Positions 8,501 through 17,500 of a stretch of 17,500 nucleotides of DNA are shown one piece after another; positions within the stretch are counted from its first letter, which is position 1, and each line of letters begins with the position of its first letter. The translations under genes were made by a program, and so were the position numbers. The stretch lies in NCBI GenBank assembly GCA_009760855.2, contig WPIO01000045.1:1122501-1140000 (forward strand), in the 5' to 3' direction. Source of the DNA: Cristatella mucedo. Taxonomy: Eukaryota; Bryozoa; Phylactolaemata; Cristatellidae. The notes beneath the pieces are model-generated. The model was not told where the DNA came from, did not search any database, and worked only from the letters and a program-made list of their open reading frames with translations.

Positions 8501-11084
8501 CTGATCCCATCTTGAAGTAACAGCTCAAAACAGCTGGAAAGGATGTGCCAGGGAGCAGGAGAGTAGATATTGTTGCTTTAAGAAGTGTGGAAGCAAACTC
8601 TGTGGTCTAGGACTCAGCTGAGCAAAAGCTTTTGTTGCCAACCGTCTTTTTGCAAAAATAGTATAGCTAATTTATTGTTCCTGGTGTTTTCGTCTTGATG
8701 AGGAGTCTTTTTTAACTAGCTCCTTAGTTCGGTCTCGGCTTGATTAGTGTAGTTCCCTTTTGGCTGGGCTACCAAAAAAGGCAACTAGGCCACTGACAAT
8801 GGCTATGAATACGGCTGCAAGGCTTGTTGTCAAGTCCCAGATTTTGACCACACGTCTCCTTTGCTAAAAGAGCTAGGATGGATGCCGGTTGATCAACGGA
8901 TACGGAGCACAGTTCTTACGCTTACCCACAAGGCCTGCCACGGCTTGGTTCCTTCGTACGTAGCTGAACTGCTGTACCAGTTTTAGCCTCCTCGTGCCCT
9001 CAGGTCCTGTATGGACAAGAAATTAGCTGTTCCATTGCTCCGCTTAAAGACCGTTGGCGACAGAAGCTTTAGCTCTGCAGGTCCTAGACTATGGAACTCA
9101 CTTCCACGATTCTTGCGCAACGACATCTACTCTCCTGCTGCCGAATATGGCTCATCCTTTTCAGCCGTCCTGAGCTACTACTTCCATGCTACTCACTACT
9201 TCAGCTGCTCTCCTGATTCGGCTATGCTTCCCACTTTCTCTTTGTTGCGTGAGACGAAGTGTGTTGGCTACCGAATGCGTTCCGAAAGCCACTTAGGCTG
9301 TGAGTGCGCTATACAAAACCCGACAAGTGACCCGGCAAGTGTCCCCGCCTGGCATTAAATTAAATACTAGCTGATTTAACAGCCTCTTTTATATAGCAAC
9401 ACAAGAGCCTTTACGGCTATCGCCGCCGATAGCAGTGGCGATAAAGGATCGCCCATCGAGGGATTCGAACCCACGACATCGGGACCGAGGTCGTGAAAAG
9501 CAACCGCCTTACCTAGTGTGCCATCACGGCATATTCAGTCCATTGATCTGGCTTGCTGCTAATCTGCTTTTCTTTCCCGCTGCTGCTGCTTCTCGACGGC
9601 CACGCACTGCTGCCGATGTAGGCACCGGAGGCAAGAGTATATACGGTCGCACCTTTGCCGATGAGAATTTCAATCTCAAGCACAGCGGCTACGGCGTGCT
9701 CTCCATGGCCAACTCCGGACCCAATACCAACGGCTCACAGTTCTTCATCACGGTCGCTGATACAGACTGGCTGGACGGCAAGCACGTCGTGTTTGGGCGC
9801 CTGGTGTCAGGTGAAGCAAGCTGTCTTGCCGCTGCCTGCCTTTGATCTCCTCACTCCACGTTATAATAATAGTAATACATTTGTATAGCGTCCTCAGAGA
9901 ACTCAATCTTACTCTGTCTTTATCTGTCTCTCCCTCCCTCCTGTCTCTCCCTCCCTCCCACCTCTTCCTCTCTCTCTTCTCTATCTCTCTCAATTTTTGA
10001 GGTCTACCAGCTCGTCCACTCTTGAATCCTCGCAGCTTCGTCTTGGCTGCATGACAACTACTCGAATACTGCCGACTATGGCACATCCTTTTCAGCGGTC
10101 CTGAGCTACTACTTCTATGCTACTCACTACCTCAACTGCTCTCCTGACTCTGCTATGCTGCGCACTTTCTCTTTGTTGCGTGAGACGAAGTCTGTTGGCT
10201 ACCGAATGCGTACCGAAAGCTGCTTAGGCTGTGAGTGCGCTAAACAAAACTCTCCTTCGTAACACCCACGTGGTCTTTATGACTTTGTGGAGTTACAGAC
10301 GGAGACACATGACATTCTTGGAAAGCAGTCCCATCAGGTGCTTTTCACTTTCGCATGGTGCATTTAACAATATTGCTGGTCGCCAACCTCTCTTCGATTA
10401 GTGTCGATCTCGCACTGTAGGAAACTCGCCAGCATGAAGCACACATTTGCATGCTGACCCTGTGCATGTCACCCCTAACCATGTTATTCTTGTTGTTTGT
10501 GGAGCATGCTACCACTAACCATTTGATCGTGCTTAATTTGCAGCAAATGTAAAGTGCCTAGAAAGAGATTGAGTTCTCTGAGGGTGCTATATCAAATGTA
10601 TTATGATTATTATTACTATTATTACTACTGTGCTGCTCTCTGGGTGCTTGCAGGTACCGTTGATGTCGCTGGCACTGGCCTTATCGTGCATGAGATCGGC
10701 GTCTCATAGATGTACATATAGATGTATATACTGTGGGGGGCCTGGTGGTTGTCCACTCTGCGGTTGTATGGGGAAACTGTGATCGGCCTTTGCATAGCTG
10801 GAAGAATCAAGTTCCCCAGAGTGACCGGTGGTAGTCCAATGCCCCGCCCCCAGATAGATTCTGCTGCTTTGGGACCAACCTCTGCCGTTTGTGAGTCGGC
10901 CGTCCATGGGTTTTTTCTTGCCGTTTCTGCAAAGCAGCATGGAAAACAGCCTTTTCGTGCAGGTAGCGACGTGCTGAAAAAGGTGGAAGGGCTCGGCAGC
11001 CGCAGTGGGCAGACACGGAAGCGTGTCGTCATATCGGACTGCGGGGAGCTGCCCGAGGCAGCGGCAGCAGCAGCGGCCGAGTAG
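5251..11084 (+). CDS. PPIF: Cyclophilin-type peptidyl-prolyl isomerase, probably mitochondrial cyclophilin D, three exons, complete
   Basis: It catalyses cis-trans isomerisation of X-Pro bonds; cyclophilin D does this in the mitochondrial matrix and modulates the permeability transition pore. Join of 5251-5551, 9622-9810 and 10963-11084: 612 nt, 203 residues, both introns phase 1 and GT-AG. Residues 1-31 ([20 protein letters not shown] and following) are rich in Arg, Lys, Ala and Leu with no acidic residue, as in a matrix presequence. The cyclophilin domain runs from about 34 to 193. Active-site residues are kept: R84 in [12 protein letters not shown]89, M90, Q92, then [15 protein letters not shown] (130-142), W150 and H155 in [11 protein letters not shown]. 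It ends VVISDCGEL, like VITDCGQL of PPIF/PPIA, followed by an unusual [10 protein letters not shown] tail. Length matches human PPIF (207). A cytosolic PPIA-like role is possible if the N-terminus is not cleaved. Confidence 0.93.
5732..7660 (-). mobile_element. CR1/L2-like non-LTR retrotransposon (LINE), longest copy, 5'-truncated and broken
   Basis: Encodes the reverse transcriptase that copies the element into new sites. In order on the minus strand: [18 protein letters not shown]; motif [29 protein letters not shown]; motif C in [13 protein letters not shown] (the usual YADD Tyr is Asn here); [52 protein letters not shown]; end [12 protein letters not shown]. The frame is broken by a TAG (after IRSWI, about 6675), a few inserted bases before DKTEL, and a one-base loss near 5979 compared with the copy at 11601. 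No endonuclease domain is present, so the 5' end is missing. A short 3' UTR ends in three ACATT units at about 5728-5743. It lies antisense in cyclophilin intron 1. Confidence 0.92.
7721..7764 (-). repeat. Third copy of the (ATT)n-tailed repeat end (cyclophilin intron 1)
   Basis: tataataataatacatgtgt then acggcactttaagacaacta aligns with 9861-9908 with about ten differences. It lies just beyond the 5' boundary of the long LINE copy. Confidence 0.5.
7765..7955. other. Cyclophilin intron 1, AT-rich segment before the unrecognised frame
   Basis: AT-rich with no repeat family or exon that I can identify. Confidence 0.4.
7956..8279 (+). CDS. Unrecognised open frame inside cyclophilin intron 1
   Basis: Open from after TGA 7953 to a stop at 8277. 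It reads [20 protein letters not shown], then [20 protein letters not shown] and later [20 protein letters not shown]. It looks more protein-like than the shadow frames around it, and it has no ATG start in the protein-like part. Its last 30 bases overlap a LINE fragment on the other strand. It may be a mobile-element remnant, a processed pseudogene fragment or an exon of a nested gene. Donor-like TCAG|gtaggc (about 8093) and ACAA|gtgagt (about 8129) occur inside. I recognise no family. Confidence 0.3.
   Translation, partial: AWKPEAWSPKDLKWFRETADQIALEELVARCRAGIVSESTLEYLCQVGLTKKMKEIQVSDRTLKVDTPLDWEPVQIATEKWLIWQLQHSPQKNLPAELCTNCKQAPY
8249..8390 (-). mobile_element. Fragment of a second LINE type
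   Basis: The minus-strand frame reads [20 protein letters not shown] then [10 protein letters not shown]. This corresponds to the widespread LINE pattern LVHAFVTSRLDYCNSLLYGLP in the region after the reverse transcriptase core. It differs from the main family here ([18 protein letters not shown]), so a different element is likely. Confidence 0.6.
8509..8681 (-). mobile_element. Short degenerate LINE fragment, inverted next to the copy at 8706
   Basis: aacagctggaaaggatgtgcc and agctaatttattgtt align with the minus-strand family sequence at about 5960-6105, with many substitutions. It overlaps in consensus position with the neighbouring plus-strand copy. Confidence 0.75.
8706..9321 (+). mobile_element. 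LINE fragment, sense to cyclophilin, lacking its 3' end
   Basis: Starts ttttttaactagctccttag and follows the family through LGWMPVD-like and [20 protein letters not shown] (9014-9073) to gagtgcgctatacaaaac. It stops before the family's last 70 or so bases. It is followed at once by a tandem 13-mer (gacaagtgacccg/gcaagtgtccccg) and then a SINE. Confidence 0.88.
9354..9530 (-). repeat. tRNA-derived SINE, copy 2 (cyclophilin intron 1)
   Basis: Colinear with copy 1: gccgtgatggcacactagg, B box gtgggttcgaatccc, body hairpins ggcgatcctttatcgcc and gctgttaaatcagc, end tatttaattt. The B box is a perfect consensus match. Its tRNA-like end lies about 90 bases before cyclophilin exon 2, oriented antisense to that gene. 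Confidence 0.87.
9622..9810 (+). CDS. PPIF: Cyclophilin exon 2: active-site half of domain
   Basis: Acceptor ccgatgtag after a pyrimidine-rich tract, donor gtgaag. The first bases give GTGGKSIYG, directly continuing the HN of exon 1. It carries [28 protein letters not shown] and [15 protein letters not shown]. Length 189 nt keeps phase 1. Confidence 0.95.
9861..9908 (-). repeat. Repeat end with (ATT)n tail, inverted arm 1 (cyclophilin intron 2)
   Basis: ttataataatagtaatacat and ttgtatagcgtcctcagagaactcaatc is the reverse complement, with a few changes, of 10567-10628. GCTATAnnAAATG followed by ATT repeats is the usual form of the 3' end of some L2/CR1-type elements. Confidence 0.7.
9911..9999. 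repeat. Imperfect CT-rich tract, cyclophilin intron 2
   Basis: ctgtctctccctccctcctg and similar, between a repeat end and a LINE fragment. Confidence 0.8.
10050..10316 (+). mobile_element. LINE 3' fragment in cyclophilin intron 2
   Basis: Matches only the last part of the family, from the ctgccgactatgg segment through gagtgcgctaaacaaaactc to gacggagacacatgacatt. This is a severe 5' truncation, typical of non-LTR insertion. Confidence 0.88.
10317..10962. other. Cyclophilin intron 2, 3' part
   Basis: Holds the (ATT)n-tailed repeat end at 10567-10628 and otherwise unique sequence up to the exon 3 acceptor. The open frame running into exon 3 from 10722 shows no cyclophilin similarity before 10963. 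Confidence 0.6.
10567..10628 (+). repeat. Repeat end with (ATT)n tail, inverted arm 2 (cyclophilin intron 2)
   Basis: gattgagttctctgagggtg, ctatatcaaatgtattatga, then ttattattactattattact. Opposite in direction to the arm at 9861, about 660 bp away, enclosing a LINE fragment. Sequence from about 10540 (aaatgtaaagtgcctag) probably belongs to the same element. Confidence 0.7.
10963..11084 (+). CDS. PPIF: Cyclophilin exon 3: C-terminal strand and poly-Ala tail
   Basis: Acceptor ttttcgtgcag, then GT AGC GAC GTG CTG, giving [18 protein letters not shown], which aligns with GMDVVKKIESFGSRSGRT of PPIF. The conserved end DCGEL is followed by PE, seven alanines and Glu before TAG at 11082. Confidence 0.93.
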
Positions 11085-11600
11085 TAGGCTCAGTGCGACC
11101 GATCGAGCGAAAACCTCTCACGTCGGTGCCAAACCTCCACAGCTGGGATTTCGCTGCTCCGGATGCCTACTGCAGCAGTGGGGGGGGGCAGCCAGAATCT
11201 GCCAAACAGCGAATCCACCCAGAGCTTCAGAGCGAGGCTAGTGGAAAGGGAACCGAGTTGCTGCTGCTTGTCCTGCACTTGTTTGAACACGTGCTGCACT
11301 CTGTAAGCGCTGGCCAATTGTAATACACCTGCTGGAACGGCACTTTCCCAAGCAAGCGCGGCCTGCTGTCAAGCATCCACGGTTGTGCACCAGTCTTGCA
11401 GCTATTGCTCATAGACTAATAGGCAGCTCGCTGACGAATTTACTCTTGGTTTGCACATCGAAATGCAGGAGCTGCTGCTGCTGCTGAGACGTACACTCAG
11501 GCACAAAAAGTCCTTGCAGAATGGCTGCCATGTAGTTGTATGGGGCTCAAATCAGGCGAACGGCTGAGCCACTGCACCAGCACCAAACAAGGATTCCTCG
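11085..11600 (+). other. Presumed cyclophilin 3' UTR and flank
   Basis: Follows the stop codon; no AATAAA or ATTAAA seen before the LINE at 11601. The nearest plus-strand AATAAA sites are at about 13579 and 13834, too far to assign. The true polyadenylation site is unknown. Confidence 0.4.
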
Positions 11601-12670
11601 AATGTAATGTATCTCCGTCTGTAACTCCACAAAGTCATAAAGACAATGTGGGTGTTACGCAGGAGAGTTTTGTATAACGCACTCACAGCCTAAGCTGCTT
11701 TCGGTACGCATTCGGTAGGCAACTGACTTTGTCTTACGCAACAAAGAGAAAGTGGGAAGCATAGCAGAGTCAGGAGAGCAGTTGAGGTAGTGAGTAACAT
11801 GGAAGTAGCAGCTCAGGACCGCTGAAAAAGATGTGCCATAGTCGGCAGTTGGAGAGTAGATATCGTTGCGTAAGAATTGTGGAAGCGAGTTCCACAGTCT
11901 ATGACCTGCAGAGCTAAAGCTTCTGTTTCCAACGGTCTTTAAGAGGAGGAATGGAACAGCTAATTTATGTCCACACAGGACCCAAGGGCGAGAACAGGCT
12001 GAAACTGGTGAAGCAGTTCAGCTAGGTACGAAGGAGCTAAGCCGTTGCAGGCCTTGTGGGCAACTTTGCTCTGTATCCGTTGCTCAACCGGCAACCATCT
12101 TTCAGCAAAGGAGACACGTGCTCAAACCGCTGGGACTTGAAGACCAGCCTTGCAGCCATATTCATAGTCCGCTGCAGTGGCCTAATAGCTTTCTTTGGCA
12201 GCCCAGCCAAAAGGGAATTACAATAATCAAGCCGAGACAGAACTAAGGAGCTAGTTAATTTTTTTACAAGCAGCTGTGGGAGACAGCTCCTAATCTTGGA
12301 TAGGGATCGGACGTGATAGCTGTAGAAGCAGTCTTCTAAATGAAGCTTTTAAAATTGAGGCAGCTGTCGAAAACGAATCCTAAATTTCGAGCACGTGGTG
12401 ATGGTCGCACAATAGCATCACCTATTAGAAGTGCCAAGGCTTTATAATCAAGCCACACGCCTAGGGTGTCGTATGAGCAACAGTTCGGTTTGATCATCAT
12501 TTAATTTCAGGAAGTTTTCCGGCATCCAGGATCAAATATCGGCAAGGCAAGCATTCAGTTTCTCAGTTGCCGCAGCAGATTCCGACGGTTTGAATGACAA
12601 ATACAACTGAGTATCGTCAGAATAGAAGTGATATCCTATTCCATGGGCATTAATCTCTTTTCCCAGAGGG
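11601..12670 (-). mobile_element. Second long copy of the same LINE family, 5'-truncated
   Basis: Nearly colinear with the copy at 5732, from the tail (two ACATT units at 11601) through the C-terminal region to the YSDDTQLY motif at about 12600-12630. It has several indels, including losses near 12060-12090 and 12310, so it is not translatable. It is useful because it lacks the frame breaks of the other copy near 5979 and 6655. It abuts a Tc1-like remnant at its 5' end, in the spacer between cyclophilin and mTOR. Confidence 0.9.
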
Positions 12671-12679
12671 TACTTGACT

Positions 12680-12905
12680 CAAGTCATTGGTGGTCAAGAA
12701 AAGTGGACTTCAAGGCTCAAATACTCTGTTTTGGGTCTTTATGTTTGACAGTAAAATGAAGATCCTATGCAATCTGCCTGGAAGGTGAAACATTTTTTTA
12801 GGAATCCTTATTTGGTCCTGGTGCAATGCCCCAGCCAGTCGCCTTATCCGAACCCCATAGAACGACTGCGGAGCAATATTGATAGGTGGCAGAGGTCGGG
12901 TGTTC
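12680..12905 (+). pseudogene. Decayed Tc1/mariner-type transposase fragment
   Basis: Tc1/mariner transposases cut and paste DNA with a DDE/D catalytic triad. The frame NEDPMQSAWKVKHFF, then VLVQCPSQSPYPNPIERLRS and NIDRW, corresponds to the family signature DNDPKHTS...VLEWPSQSPDLNPIE..W. The DLNPIE Asp is Tyr here and the frame is stopped at 12752, so it is inactive. I found no terminal inverted repeats. A LINE copy ends against its upstream side. Confidence 0.72.
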
Positions 12906-13428
12906 GAGCCCAGTTTGCTACATGTTCAGTAACATGCAATGTGCTACAGCAGATGAGGCAACTCAGAAGCTGTCAGCCTCTATTCCTGGCCAGACAAGGG
13001 GTTCATAAAGAATCGTAGGGAGACGATGCACAAACAAAATTTGCTTGTTTTGGGGTTGTCAATTGCCCCGTGCTTTGCATAACTTTAGTACGTGTGTTTG
13101 GTGTCATAGAAACCCCTCACAAACGAATTAAGAGCTACTGTAGTGGGGGCCACCCTGCAGTTGAAAAGCAAAGCGCAGTGAAAGCCACGAGAGCCATCCA
13201 TCTGGTCAGCCGCACGCCTGGCCGCAGACTCTCGCAGACTGGCTTTGGCTCGGTGTGCCAATCGGTTTCGTCGCAGCCTTCAATGCATGCCAGGTTGTGT
13301 TTGACAGCTGCTGAGAGGAAGCTACTATCTTTCAGATGATGGTGCTTCGAAGAACTCTTCCGATTTAGCCAGAAGAGTTTAAATACGGTAAATAGAAAGG
13401 TCAAACATTGGGTGCTAAACAACCTAGA
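12906..13428. other. Spacer between the Tc1-like remnant and the tRNA-like remnant
   Basis: Mixed composition, no gene recognised. Frames of 83-95 codons on both strands lack family motifs. Confidence 0.4.
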
Positions 13429-13486
13429 GCAAGCTGTGAACCCTTGGTTTCAGAAGCAGTGCCCTAACCATTAGACTGCAGGAGCT
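13429..13486 (-). repeat. tRNA-like remnant, possibly the head of a second SINE
   Basis: The minus strand reads cctgcagtctaatggttagg (very like the D-arm of tRNA-Gln/Glu), gcactgcttctgaaacca, then agggttcaca (degenerate B box). The anticodon stem does not pair well and no acceptor stem closes, so it is not an intact tRNA gene. Confidence 0.45.
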
Positions 13487-14079
13487 ACTTGCTGTTCAGC
13501 TCCCGAAACTGGGTCGCTGGGTTTAGGCTTGGCTCTGAAGGACCGTTAGCTGCCCCAGCAGGATTCCTAAGATTTAATTTAATAAATGCAGGTATGTGAG
13601 GAATGTAAATCTTTAAGCAACCATGATTAGCATCACGCATCACACAATCATCACATTCTGAGCGTTCTCAGTTTAGAAAATGATGTCAACCTCACGAAAG
13701 CTCTTGGCCTACGAAAGACCACCCACGTTGGTCACATTCGACTATCTGCACAACAATTGCAAGAGGCTTTGCTTCGACACCTCAGGACTGCACAGCCGCC
13801 CAGGTCGTGCAGTTCACTGTTGTTTCTGCAAATAAACGGTACATAATGCACACGAGTAATCTTGACTTATTCTGGAGGTATGCACCACAAGAACCTGATC
13901 GACACAGTGTCACTGGCCACTCACATGATAAAGACGGGCTCGGCCCAGTTTAAAAAAAAAAACAGCAGTAAGTCGAGCAAGGCCGACACGCGTCGAGCAG
14001 CACACAATCGTACTAATGTTATTGCAACCACAATGTTGCAACCCATAAAATCAGCTGCCGAGATCGCATGTGATAAATG
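13487..14079. other. Spacer, 5' of the unrecognised frame on the plus map
   Basis: Contains a plus-strand frame at about 13629-13848 (LTKALGLRKTTHVGHIRLSA) without recognisable similarity, and two AATAAA on the plus strand. Likely includes the mTOR 3' UTR on the minus strand, but no AATAAA for it is evident. Confidence 0.35.
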
Positions 14080-14370
14080 TCAGCTGATGCGAGTACCACT
14101 CGGTGAGCTCCTCAACCATGGATAGACATCAACCATTCCGTACTGGAAGAACTCGCCAACCAGCGTGAGGCTGGCACGACAGCGCTGCACAAAAGCAGCA
14201 TCGGCACGGCTCTGATCTGTTAAAGACGCCTTGCCTCGAAAAGACTTGCCGTGCGCACTGCCTTCCCAGAGTGCCGTGGCTGCATGCTCTGTGAGCTGCT
14301 GCTCTGCTCCGACGAGGTCGTAAACAAACATTTCCTTCGACATGGCGCCGGCAGGCCTCGCAAGCCTGTC
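14080..14370 (-). CDS. Unrecognised open frame just downstream of the mTOR stop
   Basis: An open frame starts MSKEMFVYDLVGAEQQLTEH in a good initiation context (gcgccATGtcg) 56 bases past the mTOR stop and ends at 14080. It continues with ALWEGS, SLTDQSRADAAFVQRCRASL and TLVGEFFQYGMVDVYPWLRS. The frame is open further upstream, into the mTOR last exon. Composition looks protein-like, and CGAGTG|gtactc near 14098 could be a donor, so this might be the first coding exon of a separate minus-strand gene. Equally it may be an accidental frame in the mTOR 3' UTR. I recognise no family. Confidence 0.3.
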   Translation of the reverse strand, partial: DRLARPAGAMSKEMFVYDLVGAEQQLTEHAATALWEGSAHGKSFRGKASLTDQSRADAAFVQRCRASLTLVGEFFQYGMVDVYPWLRSSPSGTRIS

Positions 14371-14425
14371 TCTGAGCGCAACACCGGTGTGACAAAAAAT
14401 GAGTGATTCGGCAATTGATCGGCTG

Positions 14426-17177
<2,752 letters not shown>

Positions 17178-17500
17178 CTGCAGTGGCGGGCGGGCGTGTG
17201 CAAACGGACATGCAAGCGACACAGAGCACGCTTGTCAACGAGTGGTGGCGAACCCGACCATTCTTTCACACAATTGGCCAGACGATGGCTGCTCCACTCC
17301 ACTCCACCACAATTCAACGCACAGCGCCAGCAAGATTACGTGAGGTCGGACGAACGTTACACCAATCGCCGTAAGACTCTTGCAATTAGTAAGACCAGGA
17401 CATGCAAGCACACACACACACACAAGCGTCCGTCGTGTCACACGCAAAAACTACGATTGCCATGTCTGGCTTTTTCTTCAAGACCACACAGACCTGAACG
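17178..17500 (-). other. MTOR: mTOR intron running off the right edge
   Basis: Upstream of the kinase exon acceptor. None of the frames shows the expected preceding kinase sequence (HIDFGDCFEVAM-like), so the previous exon lies outside. Confidence 0.7.
17408..17424. repeat. Short (AC)n run
   Basis: About eight AC units, probably in the mTOR intron that continues past the right edge. Confidence 0.85.

Noticed and set aside
8509-9321. A single LINE insertion with 5' inversion (twin priming)
   Set aside because: The inverted piece and the forward piece cover the same part of the consensus. Twin priming should give non-overlapping parts, so two insertions are more likely.
9466-9530. A functional tRNA gene on the minus strand
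   Set aside because: The B box is good, but arms pair imperfectly, no proper acceptor stem closes, and the same head plus body occurs twice more, so it is a SINE.
12895-12916. B-box-like ggtgttcgagccc as another SINE
   Set aside because: No A box or tRNA-like arms around it and no second copy in the window.
13629-13848. Plus-strand open frame with LTKALGLRKTTHVG
   Set aside because: No start codon, no splice context and no similarity that I recognise; too short to support as a gene.

Overview
The window is animal (metazoan) nuclear DNA. Coding sequence is split by GT-AG introns. Three well-known eukaryotic genes can be pieced together from short exons, and introns and spacers are full of CT/GA microsatellites, LINE fragments and tRNA-derived SINEs. 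I see no bacterial, phage or CRISPR feature. The repeats and introns suggest an invertebrate, but I cannot name the lineage from sequence alone.

Layout. (1) Minus strand, 4203 down to 1 and beyond the left edge: the 5' end of an intersectin (ITSN/Dap160) gene. Five exons encode a start peptide, a complete first EH domain, an Ala/Pro/Gly-rich linker and the start of the next segment. (2) 4204-5250: a head-to-head spacer of about 1 kb. (3) Plus strand, 5251-11084: a complete three-exon cyclophilin with an N-terminal presequence, most like mitochondrial cyclophilin D (PPIF), 203 residues. Its introns (4,070 and 1,152 nt) are swollen by repeats. (4) 11085-14425: a tail-to-tail spacer with a LINE copy, a decayed Tc1/mariner transposase fragment, a tRNA-like remnant and an unrecognised open frame just past the mTOR stop. 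(5) Minus strand, 17177 down to 14426: the last five exons of mTOR, covering the end of the kinase domain, the short regulatory linker and the complete FATC tail. The rest of mTOR lies beyond the right edge.

Repeats. At least six fragments of one CR1/L2-like non-LTR retrotransposon family fill about a quarter of the window. They share a very short 3' UTR, and two of them end in an (ACATT)n tail. Three copies of a tRNA-headed SINE with small hairpins in its body sit at 335-512, 9354-9530 and 15934-16079. Three copies of another repeat end (GCTATA...ATTATTATT) lie in the PPIF introns, two of them inverted to each other. Compound (CTGT)n(CT)n tracts occur in introns of intersectin and mTOR.

The three host genes belong to different processes: endocytic scaffolding, mitochondrial proline isomerisation and growth signalling. 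Nothing in the sequence shows that they work together. The shared spacer between intersectin and PPIF is the only place where joint regulation is plausible.
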